A stretch of 64,000 nucleotides of DNA from Butyrivibrio sp. XPD2002 (lineage in GTDB: Bacteria; Bacillota; Clostridia; Lachnospirales; Lachnospiraceae), in the NCBI RefSeq assembly GCF_000423945.1, contig NZ_AUIY01000016.1, positions 86,121-150,120 on the forward strand. The letters run 5' to 3'. A program made the translations under genes and the position numbers. Below are positions 17,222 through 25,721 of this stretch, in pieces. Position 1 is the stretch's first letter. Every line of letters starts with the position of its first letter. The notes below the pieces were generated by a model, which was not told the origin of the DNA, searched no databases, and was given only the letters and a program-made list of their open reading frames with translations.

Positions 17222-18631
17222 ATGATAAATAGAAAATTAGGGAAGAAAGCCATAGGTGCGGTGTCAATCATGACTGCAGGCATATTGGTTTTTGGACAGC
17301 CCATAATGGCTCTCGCAGCTACAGGAACAGTAACATCTTCTAATGTTAAGGTTAGATCTGAAGCGAGCACATCTTCTCAGCAGGTATCAAGTCTTGATTC
17401 GGGGGACAAGGTTGATATCATCGATGAGACTACAGACGCACAGGGATATGTGTGGTACAGAATTTATGTAAATGGTCAGGAATACGGATACGTAAGAAGT
17501 GACCTTGTTTCCAAGTCAGGCGAGACCAAGAGCACTGATGCCGGAACCACAAACGCAGCACAGCCTGAGACTCAGGTGACTGCAGTGGCAGAGCAGGCTG
17601 CAACAGTTACAGTTGCAAGTGCAAATGTAAGATCAGGTGCAGGCACAGGCTACAGCACTGTTGGTACAGTCAAGAACGGCGATGGCGTTACCATAACAGG
17701 TGAGGCTAATGGCACAGACAGTAAAAAGTGGTACCAGATAAAGTTTGGCGACAGCGGAAGAACAGGTTTTGTTCGTGCAGACCTCCTTACAATGGGAGCT
17801 CCTCAGGCTCAGTCAGACGATCCTCAGGAAGGTGGAGAGATGGCACCTACAGAGGCTGAGCAGCCCGCAGAGGGTGCTGAAGGTGGCGAACAGCCCGTTG
17901 AAGGCGAAGGTGAGCAGCCCGTTGAGGGTGAAGGCGAACAGCCCGCAGAGCAGCCTGTAGTTGATACCTCAGTAGTTGGTAACGGCGAGTTTTCACTTGC
18001 TTACAAGGATGACGGAACAGGCACAGAGGCATGGTACCTCTATGATAACGTTGAGAGCACACAGGTTAAGCTTAACGACCTTCTCGACTTTGCTAAGACA
18101 GGCCAGCAGGCAGCAGCCCTTGAGGGACAGGTTAAGAAGCTCCGCGGAGCACTCATCGGTATGGCTGTTGTTATAGCACTTCTGGTACTTGGTATTCTCC
18201 TTCTTATCTACAAGCTTCGTGACTATATGTACTACGAGGATGATGAAGAGGAGACAACCTCAAGAAAGAATAAGTATGATGATCTTCCGGCTGAGAAGCC
18301 TGCAAAGAAGTTCTTTGCCAGAGATAAGGATAGCGACAAGCCTAAGTCAGCAGGCAGAGTTGTGGCAGACAGCAAGAGACCTGCAGCTACATCTTCTGCA
18401 GTAAGAAAGGGCGCTCCCATGGGAACAGCTGCTTCTCTTATTCCTGATGAAAAGCCCACAAGAAGACCCGCTCCTGCAGAGCCCAGAGCAGAGAGACCTG
18501 CTCCTCCGAGGGAAAGAAGTGAGGTTAAGCCCAGCAATCCGACACCTGCTACACGCAAGTCACGTAATTTCCTCATTGATGACGAGGACTTCGAGTTTGA
18601 ATTCCTTGATCTGGATGACGATGATAAGTAA
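17222..18631 (+). CDS. Secreted, membrane-anchored SH3b-domain protein
   Basis: 469 residues. A signal peptide (about 1-33, ending ALAA) is followed by two bacterial SH3 domains (about 34-102 and 125-190; NVKVRSEAS and NVRSGAGTG starts). An acidic E/G/Q/P repeat (units like EGEGEQPV, about 213-245) leads to a short unknown stretch, a transmembrane helix (310-333) and a cytoplasmic tail with an acidic patch, basic/proline-rich sequence and an acidic end. SH3b domains commonly bind the cell wall. Inference: an envelope sensor or scaffold with a cytoplasmic tail rather than a hydrolase, since no catalytic domain is visible. A terminator follows. Confidence 0.85.
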   Translation: MINRKLGKKAIGAVSIMTAGILVFGQPIMALAATGTVTSSNVKVRSEASTSSQQVSSLDSGDKVDIIDETTDAQGYVWYRIYVNGQEYGYVRSDLVSKSGETKSTDAGTTNAAQPETQVTAVAEQAATVTVASANVRSGAGTGYSTVGTVKNGDGVTITGEANGTDSKKWYQIKFGDSGRTGFVRADLLTMGAPQAQSDDPQEGGEMAPTEAEQPAEGAEGGEQPVEGEGEQPVEGEGEQPAEQPVVDTSVVGNGEFSLAYKDDGTGTEAWYLYDNVESTQVKLNDLLDFAKTGQQAAALEGQVKKLRGALIGMAVVIALLVLGILLLIYKLRDYMYYEDDEEETTSRKNKYDDLPAEKPAKKFFARDKDSDKPKSAGRVVADSKRPAATSSAVRKGAPMGTAASLIPDEKPTRRPAPAEPRAERPAPPRERSEVKPSNPTPATRKSRNFLIDDEDFEFEFLDLDDDDK

Positions 18632-18645
18632 TTAGATAAATAATG

Positions 18646-18673
18646 AAACCGCGCTGTGAGGCGCGGTTTTTTG
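18646..18673 (+). terminator. Terminator after the SH3b gene
   Basis: The 9-bp arms AAACCGCGC and GCGCGGTTT with a 6-base loop are followed by TTTT. The next gene's promoter starts directly behind it. Confidence 0.9.
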
Positions 18674-18701
18674 TTGACATAAGAGTCTCTTTTGTTATAC
18701 T
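18674..18701 (+). promoter_or_regulatory. Sigma-A-type promoter of the GntR-clpC group
   Basis: TTGACA (18674-18679) and TATACT (18696-18701) are spaced by 16 bp, directly after the terminator and about 30 bp before the GntR start. Confidence 0.75.
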
Positions 18702-18729
18702 AAATGTATCACAGGAAAGGGGACAGAAC

Positions 18730-19101
18730 ATGGTAATTGAAATTGATTTTAACAGTGATGAAGCAATATATGTGCAGCTGTGTAATCAGATCATAATGGG
18801 TATTGCGACGTCTCAGTTCCGGGAGGGAGAACAGCTCCCAAGTGTCAGACAGTTAGCTGATATGATCGGTATCAACATGCACACCGTTAATAAGGCCTAT
18901 TCCATTTTGCAGCAGGAAGGGTTCGTTAAGATTGACAGGCGTCGTGGTGCCATCATAGCAATTGACCTTAATAAACTTGAGGCCCTTGAGGAAGCTCACG
19001 ATATGCTGAGCGTAGTACTGGCGAGAGCCATGTGCAAGGGTGTTACCAAGGAAGAAATACATGAAATTGTCGACAGAATCTACGGTGGCTATGGAATGTG
19101 A
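18730..19101 (+). CDS. GntR-family (YtrA-type) transcriptional regulator
   Basis: 123 residues. The winged helix-turn-helix covers about 10-78, with LPSVRQLADMIGINMHTVNK as the recognition region, and a short C-terminal helical tail follows, as in YtrA-type regulators that lack a large effector domain. The start at 18730 is preferred over an ATG at 18643 because the longer form would be translated through the upstream terminator and promoter; AGGAAAGGGG precedes 18730. It directly precedes clpC, the position taken by ctsR in many Firmicutes, so it may control the clpC group. The ligand is unknown. Confidence 0.9.
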   Translation: MVIEIDFNSDEAIYVQLCNQIIMGIATSQFREGEQLPSVRQLADMIGINMHTVNKAYSILQQEGFVKIDRRRGAIIAIDLNKLEALEEAHDMLSVVLARAMCKGVTKEEIHEIVDRIYGGYGM

Positions 19102-19153
19102 TAACAAATACCTTTTGAAGATCTAATGAAGATCTTTAAGGAAAGGAGTTTAC

Positions 19154-21709
19154 TTGAGTAAAGAATATACAGAGAAAGCGCAGCAGGCGCTTAAGCTTGC
19201 AAGAAAAACTGCAAGAACCTTAAAGCTCAACTATGTCGGTACAGAGCACCTTCTTATGGGACTTATTAAAACAGAAGGCTGCGTAGCTTCAAGAATACTT
19301 ATCGACAATGGAATCAATGAAGACAAGATGATGGATGTCATCAGAGATCTCATCGTTGAGGGCGGCAATATTACACTGCTTGATAAGGAGGGCTTTTCTC
19401 CCAGAGCAGAGAGTGTTCTCGATGAAGCAGACAGACAGGCAGCTAGATTCCACGCTGATAAGATAGGAACAGAGCACATTCTTCTTGCTCTTATCAAGGA
19501 GGGTGAGAACGTTGCTGTTCGCCTTATCGGCACCATGAACGTATCAATTCAGAAGATATATGCTGAGACTCTTGCAGCAATGGGTGAGGATGCCAACCTT
19601 GTTAAGGAGGATCTGGGCAGGAAAAACAATTCCAAAAAGAAGGCATCAATGCTTGACCAGTACAGTCGAGACCTTACAGCCCTTGCTTCTGATAATAAGC
19701 TTGATCCCATCATTGGAAGAGATAACGAGATTCAGCGCGTTATCCAGATCCTTAGCCGCAGAACCAAGAATAATCCATGCCTTATCGGTGAGCCCGGTGT
19801 AGGTAAAACTGCGGTTGTTGAGGGACTTGCCCAGAGAATTGTGGCAGGAGATGTTCCTTTTACAGTTCAGAATAAGAGACTCCTTACTCTTGACCTGTCC
19901 GGTATGATCGCAGGCTCCAAGTACAGAGGAGAATTCGAAGAGCGTATAAAGAGAGTTATCCGCGAGGTTATCGATGACGGTAATATCATTCTTTTCGTAG
20001 ATGAGATGCATACCCTCATAGGTGCCGGCGGTGCTGAGGGAGCAATCGATGCTTCCAATATTTTGAAGCCTTCACTTGCAAGAGGTGAGATCCAGATGAT
20101 CGGTGCAACTACCATCACTGAGTACCGCAAGTATGTGGAGAAGGACGCTGCTCTTGAGAGACGTTTCCAGCCCGTAAGTGTTGAAGAACCTGACAGAGAT
20201 GAGTCCCTTGCAATCCTTAACGGAATCGTAAGCAAATATGAAGAGCACCACCATGTAAAGATCACTCCTGAGGCTATTCAGGCTGCTGTTGACTTAAGTA
20301 GTCGATACATAAATGACAGAAATCTACCTGATAAGGCAATCGACCTTATAGACGAGGCATCTTCTGCAGTAAGACTTCGTTTGACAGGTTCATCAGCTGC
20401 TCTTCGCGATATGGAGCAGGAGATCAGGGAGATGGATGCTCAGGTAGAGGAGCTCCTTGCGAAGGAGGACTTTTCAGGAGCAGGTGAAGTACACCGCAAG
20501 CAGGAAGCACTTATTAAAAAGTACAACCGCAAGAAGGCTGCAGAGAATAGGAAGGAAAAGAACGCGGATTACGTGGTCAATGAAAATGACATTGCAGAAG
20601 TAGTTGCAATGTGGACCAAGATCCCGGTTAAGAAGATCGCTGAGAAGGAATCAGAGAGACTCCTTAAGCTTGAGAAGATTCTTCACCAGAGAGTTATCGG
20701 CCAGGAGGACGCTGTTGTTGCAGTATCCAAGGCTATCAGAAGAGGCAGAGTAGGACTTCAGGATCCCAATAGACCGATTGGGTCATTCCTTTTCCTAGGA
20801 CCTACCGGTGTAGGTAAAACAGAGCTTTCCAAGGCGCTGGCTGAGGCGATGTTCGGTGACGAGAACGCCCTGATAAGAGTTGATATGTCGGAGTACATGG
20901 AAGGTCACTCCGTATCCAAGATGATCGGATCACCTCCGGGATACGTAGGCTACGATGAGGGTGGCCAGCTCAGTGAGAAGGTAAGAAGACATCCTTACTC
21001 AGTAATCCTTTTTGATGAGATAGAGAAGGCACATCCTGACATCTTCAATGTGCTTTTGCAGGTTCTTGATGATGGTCATATCACAGATGCAAAGGGCCGG
21101 AAGGTCAGCTTCAAGAATACGATCCTTATCATGACCTCCAATGTCGGAGCACAGCGTATCATCGAGCCCAAGAAGCTGGGCTTTGACACCGCTTCCGATG
21201 AGAAGAAGGACTATGAAAACATGAAGAACGGAGTAATGGAGGAGGTTAAGCGTCTGTTTAAACCTGAATTCATTAACCGTATCGATGAGATTATGGTATT
21301 CCATCCTCTTAACGAGAAGGAGATGATGGAGATCGTAGCTCTCCTTAGCAAGAGCCTTAGCAAGAGATGTAAGGAGCAGCTTGGTATTGACCTTACAATG
21401 ACTCAGCAGGTCAAGCAGTATCTTGTAAAGAAATATTCAGATGCCAAGATGGGTGCAAGACCGCTTAAGAGAGCAATCCAGTCTGTTATCGAGGACGCTA
21501 TGGCTGAGGAGCTTTTGAAGGGTAACATCAAGAGAGACAGCAAGGTCACAATCGGTCTCAAGGATGACAAGGTTGTATTCTCCCAGAAGGGTGAAAAGGA
21601 GGCTTCCGGCAAGACTTCAGGCCGTAAGTCAGCCAAGAAGGCACCTGCCAAGAAGGCTGCGACCAAGAAAACAACAACCAGAAAAACAGTATCCAAAAAA
21701 TCGAAATGA
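19154..21709 (+). CDS. clpC: ClpC-type AAA+ unfoldase with basic C-terminal tail
   Basis: 851 residues from a TTG start with AAGGAG upstream. It has two Clp_N repeats (about 1-145), the first AAA+ module with Walker A GEPGVGKT (212-219), a UVR-like coiled middle segment (about 410-450), and the second AAA+ module with GPTGVGKT (549-556) and a ClpB_D2-small domain. ClpC feeds unfolded substrates to ClpP. The last 39 residues (813-851) are Lys/Ala/Thr-rich with 15 basic residues, like a histone-H1 tail, and are not part of the normal ClpC core. No mcsA, mcsB or CtsR box was seen nearby. The upstream intergenic region has the direct repeat GAAGATCT-AAT-GAAGATCT. Confidence 0.94.
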   Translation: MSKEYTEKAQQALKLARKTARTLKLNYVGTEHLLMGLIKTEGCVASRILIDNGINEDKMMDVIRDLIVEGGNITLLDKEGFSPRAESVLDEADRQAARFHADKIGTEHILLALIKEGENVAVRLIGTMNVSIQKIYAETLAAMGEDANLVKEDLGRKNNSKKKASMLDQYSRDLTALASDNKLDPIIGRDNEIQRVIQILSRRTKNNPCLIGEPGVGKTAVVEGLAQRIVAGDVPFTVQNKRLLTLDLSGMIAGSKYRGEFEERIKRVIREVIDDGNIILFVDEMHTLIGAGGAEGAIDASNILKPSLARGEIQMIGATTITEYRKYVEKDAALERRFQPVSVEEPDRDESLAILNGIVSKYEEHHHVKITPEAIQAAVDLSSRYINDRNLPDKAIDLIDEASSAVRLRLTGSSAALRDMEQEIREMDAQVEELLAKEDFSGAGEVHRKQEALIKKYNRKKAAENRKEKNADYVVNENDIAEVVAMWTKIPVKKIAEKESERLLKLEKILHQRVIGQEDAVVAVSKAIRRGRVGLQDPNRPIGSFLFLGPTGVGKTELSKALAEAMFGDENALIRVDMSEYMEGHSVSKMIGSPPGYVGYDEGGQLSEKVRRHPYSVILFDEIEKAHPDIFNVLLQVLDDGHITDAKGRKVSFKNTILIMTSNVGAQRIIEPKKLGFDTASDEKKDYENMKNGVMEEVKRLFKPEFINRIDEIMVFHPLNEKEMMEIVALLSKSLSKRCKEQLGIDLTMTQQVKQYLVKKYSDAKMGARPLKRAIQSVIEDAMAEELLKGNIKRDSKVTIGLKDDKVVFSQKGEKEASGKTSGRKSAKKAPAKKAATKKTTTRKTVSKKSK

Positions 21710-21857
21710 TTCATAAATTTTTAATAAATTTAATTGGATATATGCTTTATAATAAAGTTGTATTTAGAGACGGAGTAATATCTCTGAATCAGTTCAAAAT
21801 TCTATACTAGTAGACTGCACAGATTTTCTGGGCACTATCTAAAACAGGAGGTAGAAA

Positions 21858-22265
21858 ATGGCTGTCGTAGAGCAGTTACTGAGAGCAGAAGCTGATGGAA
21901 CTATTAGCTTTGGCAATTACGAGTTACCTGCAAAGCAGAAGCTTGATGATTTCAAGCATGATGGTAACGTTTTGAAGGTTAAGACCTTTAAGGACATAAC
22001 AAAGCTTGAACAAAATGAGATGTTCCTTTATGAATCTGTTCCGGGGACAACGGTCACACACTTTAAGGAGAGTGAAGGAGGCTTGGCTTTCGAGGTTGAA
22101 GGACCGGGAGACGCACAAATTACCGTCGGACTTGAAGAGAATGCAGAGTACCACATCCTTGTGGACGGCAAGAATATTGGTCCGATGCAGACAGGAGTAG
22201 GAGGTAAGCTTAGTTTCAGCGTACCGCTTGGAACTGCTCCATCAAAAGTAGAAATTCATAAGTAA
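21858..22265 (+). CDS. Conserved Lachnospiraceae protein of unknown function (beta-rich, 135 aa)
   Basis: 135 residues, start supported by AGGAGG 7 bp upstream. No signal peptide or membrane segment is visible. The C-terminal half has the alternating pattern of a beta-sandwich (FEVEGPGDAQITVGLE, YHILVDGKN, GKLSFSVPLG). From memory, close relatives in clostridia carry the label endosialidase, but no catalytic motif supports that name. It lies between clpC and radA with its own 148-bp upstream region (TATAAT at 21748-21753) and a strong terminator after it, so it is probably an abundant, separately transcribed protein. Confidence 0.8.
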   Translation: MAVVEQLLRAEADGTISFGNYELPAKQKLDDFKHDGNVLKVKTFKDITKLEQNEMFLYESVPGTTVTHFKESEGGLAFEVEGPGDAQITVGLEENAEYHILVDGKNIGPMQTGVGGKLSFSVPLGTAPSKVEIHK

Positions 22266-22274
22266 AATTATCAG

Positions 22275-22303
22275 AGAGGGCTGCTTCGCAGCCCTCTTGT
22301 TAT
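22275..22303 (+). terminator. Terminator after the 135-aa gene
   Basis: The arms AGAGGGCTGC and GCAGCCCTCT surround a TTC loop, followed by TGTTATTT. A nearly identical stem recurs at 22543-22559. Confidence 0.85.
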
Positions 22304-22308
22304 TTGGG

Positions 22309-22528
22309 TATGTGTGGCTTGGAGGAGGACGCTCTGTGGCAGAATCGTAAGATATATATAATATTTGCTCGTGTTAAGCCGGACACTTCGCTGTGCCCTA
22401 AGCATCCATCTCTGCGTGCAATGGCACTTGAGATGGATAGGTCTCAGCTACGTGGCTTAAATCTCGCAAAGTATTATATATATTCTTAATTCACCGCCAT
22501 CAGAGCTGGCTACTCCAAGCCACACATA
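22309..22528. repeat. 220-bp long inverted-repeat element (candidate structured RNA or MITE-like element)
   Basis: The outer arms 22309-22324 and 22513-22528 are perfect 16-bp inverted repeats. Inside, GCTCTG/CAGAGC, TGGC/GCCA, A+T-rich arms 22348-22368 and 22466-22487, and CCATCTC/GAGATGG continue the pairing, so most of the element folds into one hairpin. It is bracketed by two GGGCTGC/GCAGCCC hairpins (22278-22294 and 22543-22559). No target-site duplication is evident and a short ORF within it has no ribosome site. Confidence 0.7.
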
Positions 22529-22583
22529 TTAAAGGCAAGTAAGGGCTGCAAAGCAGCCCGTAGGACGAGGTGAGGAGAGGTGA

Positions 22584-22610
22584 GGGGCAGGGTGAGGTGA
22601 GGGGCGGGGG
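22584..22610 (+). other. G-run cluster, possible G-quadruplex
   Basis: Four runs (GGGG, GGG, GGGG, GGGGG) separated by 2, 8 and 1 bases, in a purine-rich stretch (22560-22615) that contrasts with the A+T-rich surroundings. The 8-base loop is slightly longer than the classical limit. Confidence 0.4.
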
Positions 22611-22633
22611 AATTTGGTCAAGGTGGGTATGTT

Positions 22634-22725
22634 TTACGTCAGTTGATGGAGATGAGGTATATTGATTGCTCGCGGGGGTGATTGTTAGGGAGTCGTTACG
22701 TCTATCCGCGAACAAATTTGGTTAT
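22634..22725 (-). repeat. 64-bp-family repeat array C (short, reverse orientation)
   Basis: On the minus strand, TTTGTTCGCGGATAGACGTAAC (positions about 22694-22716) is followed 62 bp later by GACGTAAAA (22632-22640), with CCCGCGAGCAATCAATA between. This matches the unit of arrays at 33990 and 60940, including the 62-bp final spacing and the terminal GACGTAAAA seen in the latter. Confidence 0.7.
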
Positions 22726-23169
22726 AGGCGTACGGGGTTGATGTAATTTTGACTATTATTGATTTGTATAACGTAGGTTGTGGTTGGCGTTAAGTCTATT
22801 GGCCTAAATTGATCTGAATTGGTTGAATTAAAAGAGGATTTTGAGAAGTATTTTTGGGAAATGTTCAACCGGTTTAATGAATTAGGGCAAGATTGACTGA
22901 TTGAGAACGTGATAAAGTGTATATAATATCAAAATAAAGATAAATTGGTAAGTCAGAAATGCGGATATGACCAAACAGGTTGAACCGAGATAAATTCAGG
23001 CAAAATTGAAGTGAAATAAGTGTAGAATGTGAGATATAATTGGGAGGACGGCTAAATGTAGCTGCAAAAAATTGAAAATAGTAAAGATATATAGTATTAA
23101 ATGCCAAGGATACTAAAAATATTAAATTTGAGACATTAGAAAGGTAAATATTATACATCAAGGAGGAAT
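22726..23169. other. A+T-rich intergenic stretch before radA
   Basis: No convincing gene, terminator or known RNA is visible here; frames are short on both strands. The radA ribosome site AAGGAGG lies at the right edge. Confidence 0.6.
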
Positions 23170-24561
23170 ATGGCAACAAAGATTAAGACAGTATTTTTCT
23201 GCCAGAGCTGTGGGTATGAGTCAGCAAAGTGGATGGGACAGTGCCCCGGCTGTAAGGAATGGAATACATTTGTTGAGGAGACGATAAAGCCTTCAATTAC
23301 GGGGAAAGGATCAAAGCGTGCGGCAGCCGGAGCAGCAGGAGGCTCAGATGCTCAAAACAAGCCGATGAAGCTTTCTGAGGTTGTGCTGAATGAAGAGGAC
23401 AGATTCGACACTCATATAGGTGAGTTCAACAGAGTTCTTGGTGGCGGACTGGTAAAGGGTTCACTTACTCTCGTAGGCGGTGATCCGGGAATAGGTAAAT
23501 CCACACTTTTATTACAGACAGCAAGACTTCTTTCCGCAGATAAGAGAAAGGTGCTCTACATTTCAGGTGAGGAATCCCTTCAGCAGATAAAGCTCAGGGC
23601 TAACAGAATAGGTGAGTTTACACAGGACATGAATCTGTTTTGTGAGACTGATCTTGGAACCATCGAGGAGACTATAAGAAGAAGTGCACCGGAGGTCGTG
23701 ATCATTGATTCCATACAGACTATGTTCAATGAAAATGTGTCATCAGCTCCCGGAAGTGTTTCACAGGTAAGGGAATCGACAGCTGTACTTATGAGAATTG
23801 CCAAGCAGCTTGGAATCTCAGTTTTCATAGTGGGTCATGTAACTAAGGAAGGAACAGTGGCCGGTCCCAGAGTTCTTGAACACATGGTTGATACGGTGCT
23901 TTACTTTGAGGGAGACAGACACGCTTCATATAGAATACTCAGAGCTGTGAAGAATCGTTTTGGATCCACCAATGAGATCGGTGTGTTTGAAATGAGAAAT
24001 GAGGGACTGGTGGAAGTCAGCAATCCCTCTGAATTCATGCTTGAGGGAAGACCTGAAAATGCCAGTGGTTCAATTGTAACCTGCTCGATTGAAGGAACAA
24101 GACCTATACTTATAGAAATTCAGGCACTTGTAAGCCACACTAATTTCAATTTTCCGAGAAGACAGGCAAACGGCACGGACTACAACAGAGTTAACCTTCT
24201 TATGGCAGTGCTTGAAAAGAGAGTGGGCCTGGAGCTGTCATCCTATGACTGCTACATAAACCTTGCAGGTGGAATGAAGCTTATTGAGCCTGCCCTGGAT
24301 TTATCCATGTGTATGGCAATCGTATCAAGCTTTAGGAACAGAGCGATACCCGATGAGGTTATAGCCTTTGGTGAGGTTGGTCTTTCAGGTGAAGTACGTT
24401 CTGTAAACATGCCTGATGTGCGTATCTCCGAGGCTGAGAGACTTGGCTTTAAGACCTGCATAGTTCCGAAGACAGTGGCTGAGAAATATGCAAAGAAATT
24501 CCCTAAGATTAAGCTTATAGGAGTTTCATCAGTTCAGGATGCGGTAGGAATGATAAGGTAA
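23170..24561 (+). CDS. radA: DNA repair protein RadA
   Basis: 463 residues with the full RadA architecture: a four-cysteine zinc finger (C11, C14, C25, C28), a RecA-like ATPase with Walker A GGDPGIGKS (103-111), the RadA-specific KNRFG (261-265), and a C-terminal Lon-protease-like domain (about 290-460). RadA promotes branch migration in recombination repair. AAGGAGG precedes the ATG. In many Firmicutes radA follows clpC directly; here a 135-aa gene and about 900 bp of repeat-rich DNA separate them. Confidence 0.96.
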   Translation: MATKIKTVFFCQSCGYESAKWMGQCPGCKEWNTFVEETIKPSITGKGSKRAAAGAAGGSDAQNKPMKLSEVVLNEEDRFDTHIGEFNRVLGGGLVKGSLTLVGGDPGIGKSTLLLQTARLLSADKRKVLYISGEESLQQIKLRANRIGEFTQDMNLFCETDLGTIEETIRRSAPEVVIIDSIQTMFNENVSSAPGSVSQVRESTAVLMRIAKQLGISVFIVGHVTKEGTVAGPRVLEHMVDTVLYFEGDRHASYRILRAVKNRFGSTNEIGVFEMRNEGLVEVSNPSEFMLEGRPENASGSIVTCSIEGTRPILIEIQALVSHTNFNFPRRQANGTDYNRVNLLMAVLEKRVGLELSSYDCYINLAGGMKLIEPALDLSMCMAIVSSFRNRAIPDEVIAFGEVGLSGEVRSVNMPDVRISEAERLGFKTCIVPKTVAEKYAKKFPKIKLIGVSSVQDAVGMIR

Positions 24562-24646
24562 AGGAGAAATTTATTTGCTATAATACAGAAATGTTATAAA
24601 CGTATGTAATATATAATATGAAAATTTAATGAAGAGGAGAACAGTA

Positions 24647-25459
24647 TTGAAAAAGAGAAAAACATTTGGGGGATTAGGAATTGTTTGCGCGACAACGGTA
24701 GTTTTTGCAGGAATAATGGGATGCAGTAAGCCTGCAAATACTAATACAGAAGAGCCTTCCATTGAAACTGAAGACAACAGAGTAGAAGACAATAAAGTAG
24801 AAGACAGCGCTGCCAACGAGAATGTTTCAGAAGAATCTAATGAACAGAAGACAAAGTCTGAAGAACAAAAGTCAGCGGATGAGTCAGAGGAAGTACTTCA
24901 GAAAGATGAGGCAGAGGAAACATCTCAGCAAGAAACAGAGAAGCCTGTTTCAGGTTCTTTATTTGACCAATTTATAAATGATGAGATCCCTGCAATTCGC
25001 ATAGCAGAGGACGGAACGGAGAGCTCCTTCAATTATTCAGAGCTTCCGCATGATGAAGAGGACTGGGAGAGCTATTTTGTAAGGGATGAGAAGGCTGATG
25101 TTGATAATGACGGCGAGGATGAGCTTATCATGGACGGCCCCTATGGTGGAATGTACCTTGATGAGAGAGACGGCAAGGTCTACGTCCTTACTGAGGGTGA
25201 AGGCACTACCGGATATCTTAGCTATGCAGACTATGAAGGAAAAACTTATATAGTTCACAGCGACACTTCCCATGGTGGAAGGCAGATTTATGTTTTTGAC
25301 AGATATGAGGATGGTAAATCAGTTGAAAACTTCACTTTGTCTGCGGAATATTGGGAAAGTGAATCCGATACCTATGATCAGGATAGTGATTTCACATTTA
25401 AAGATCAGAAGATTTCCATGGAGGAATACGAAGCTCTGGTCAAGGAGATATTTAAATAA
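24647..25459 (+). CDS. Lipoprotein of unknown function
   Basis: 270 residues from a TTG start at 24647; the in-frame ATG at 24629 overlaps the GAGGAG that serves the TTG. The signal peptide ends in a lipobox (AGIMG-C). An E/N/S/Q-rich disordered linker (about 30-100) leads to a folded C-terminal domain containing DVDNDGEDELIM, a calcium-loop-like or VCBS-like Asp pattern. The lipoprotein at 39190-40371 has the same layout and a related DFDGNGTYEGLV loop. Probably exported and anchored to the membrane; substrate unknown. Confidence 0.85.
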   Translation: MKKRKTFGGLGIVCATTVVFAGIMGCSKPANTNTEEPSIETEDNRVEDNKVEDSAANENVSEESNEQKTKSEEQKSADESEEVLQKDEAEETSQQETEKPVSGSLFDQFINDEIPAIRIAEDGTESSFNYSELPHDEEDWESYFVRDEKADVDNDGEDELIMDGPYGGMYLDERDGKVYVLTEGEGTTGYLSYADYEGKTYIVHSDTSHGGRQIYVFDRYEDGKSVENFTLSAEYWESESDTYDQDSDFTFKDQKISMEEYEALVKEIFK

Positions 25460-25510
25460 ACGAATAATAGTTTCATATTTTTAATTATTAAATGAATATA
25501 AAGTTCATTC

Positions 25511-25576
25511 AGGCGTATGGCTAACAATACTCTATTAAATTGTGTAAAAGCCATGCGCCTTCTGTATTTTTTAATG
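25511..25576 (+). terminator. Terminator after the lipoprotein gene
   Basis: The 12-bp arms 25511-25522 and 25549-25560 pair with a single G-T wobble across a 26-base loop, followed by TTCTGTATTTTTT. Confidence 0.75.
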
Positions 25577-25629
25577 TACGAAATTATAAACAATTTATAA
25601 AGCAGAAAAAAGCGGCATTTTTACATGCA

Positions 25630-25691
25630 TTGACTTTGATTTTGGTGATGTTAGAATGAGGGTGTCACGGAAAACGGTTACGAAAAACCGT
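25630..25691 (+). promoter_or_regulatory. Promoter and leader hairpin of the 368-aa secreted protein
   Basis: TTGACT (25630-25635) and TAGAAT (25652-25657) with 16-bp spacing. In the leader, ACGGTT (25674-25679) and AACCGT (25686-25691) form a hairpin 20 bases before the AGGAGG. Confidence 0.55.
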
Positions 25692-25721
25692 CTTATTTCT
25701 CTATGAGAGGAGGTATTATTC

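Noticed and set aside
18643..18729. Upstream extension of the GntR gene
   Set aside because: It would be translated across the terminator and promoter of the same gene; the ribosome site supports 18730.
19102..19153. CtsR operator before clpC
   Set aside because: No GGTCAAA heptad repeats are present on either strand.
22304..22489. 61-aa plus-strand frame
   Set aside because: It lies inside the long inverted-repeat element, has no ribosome site and no recognisable sequence.
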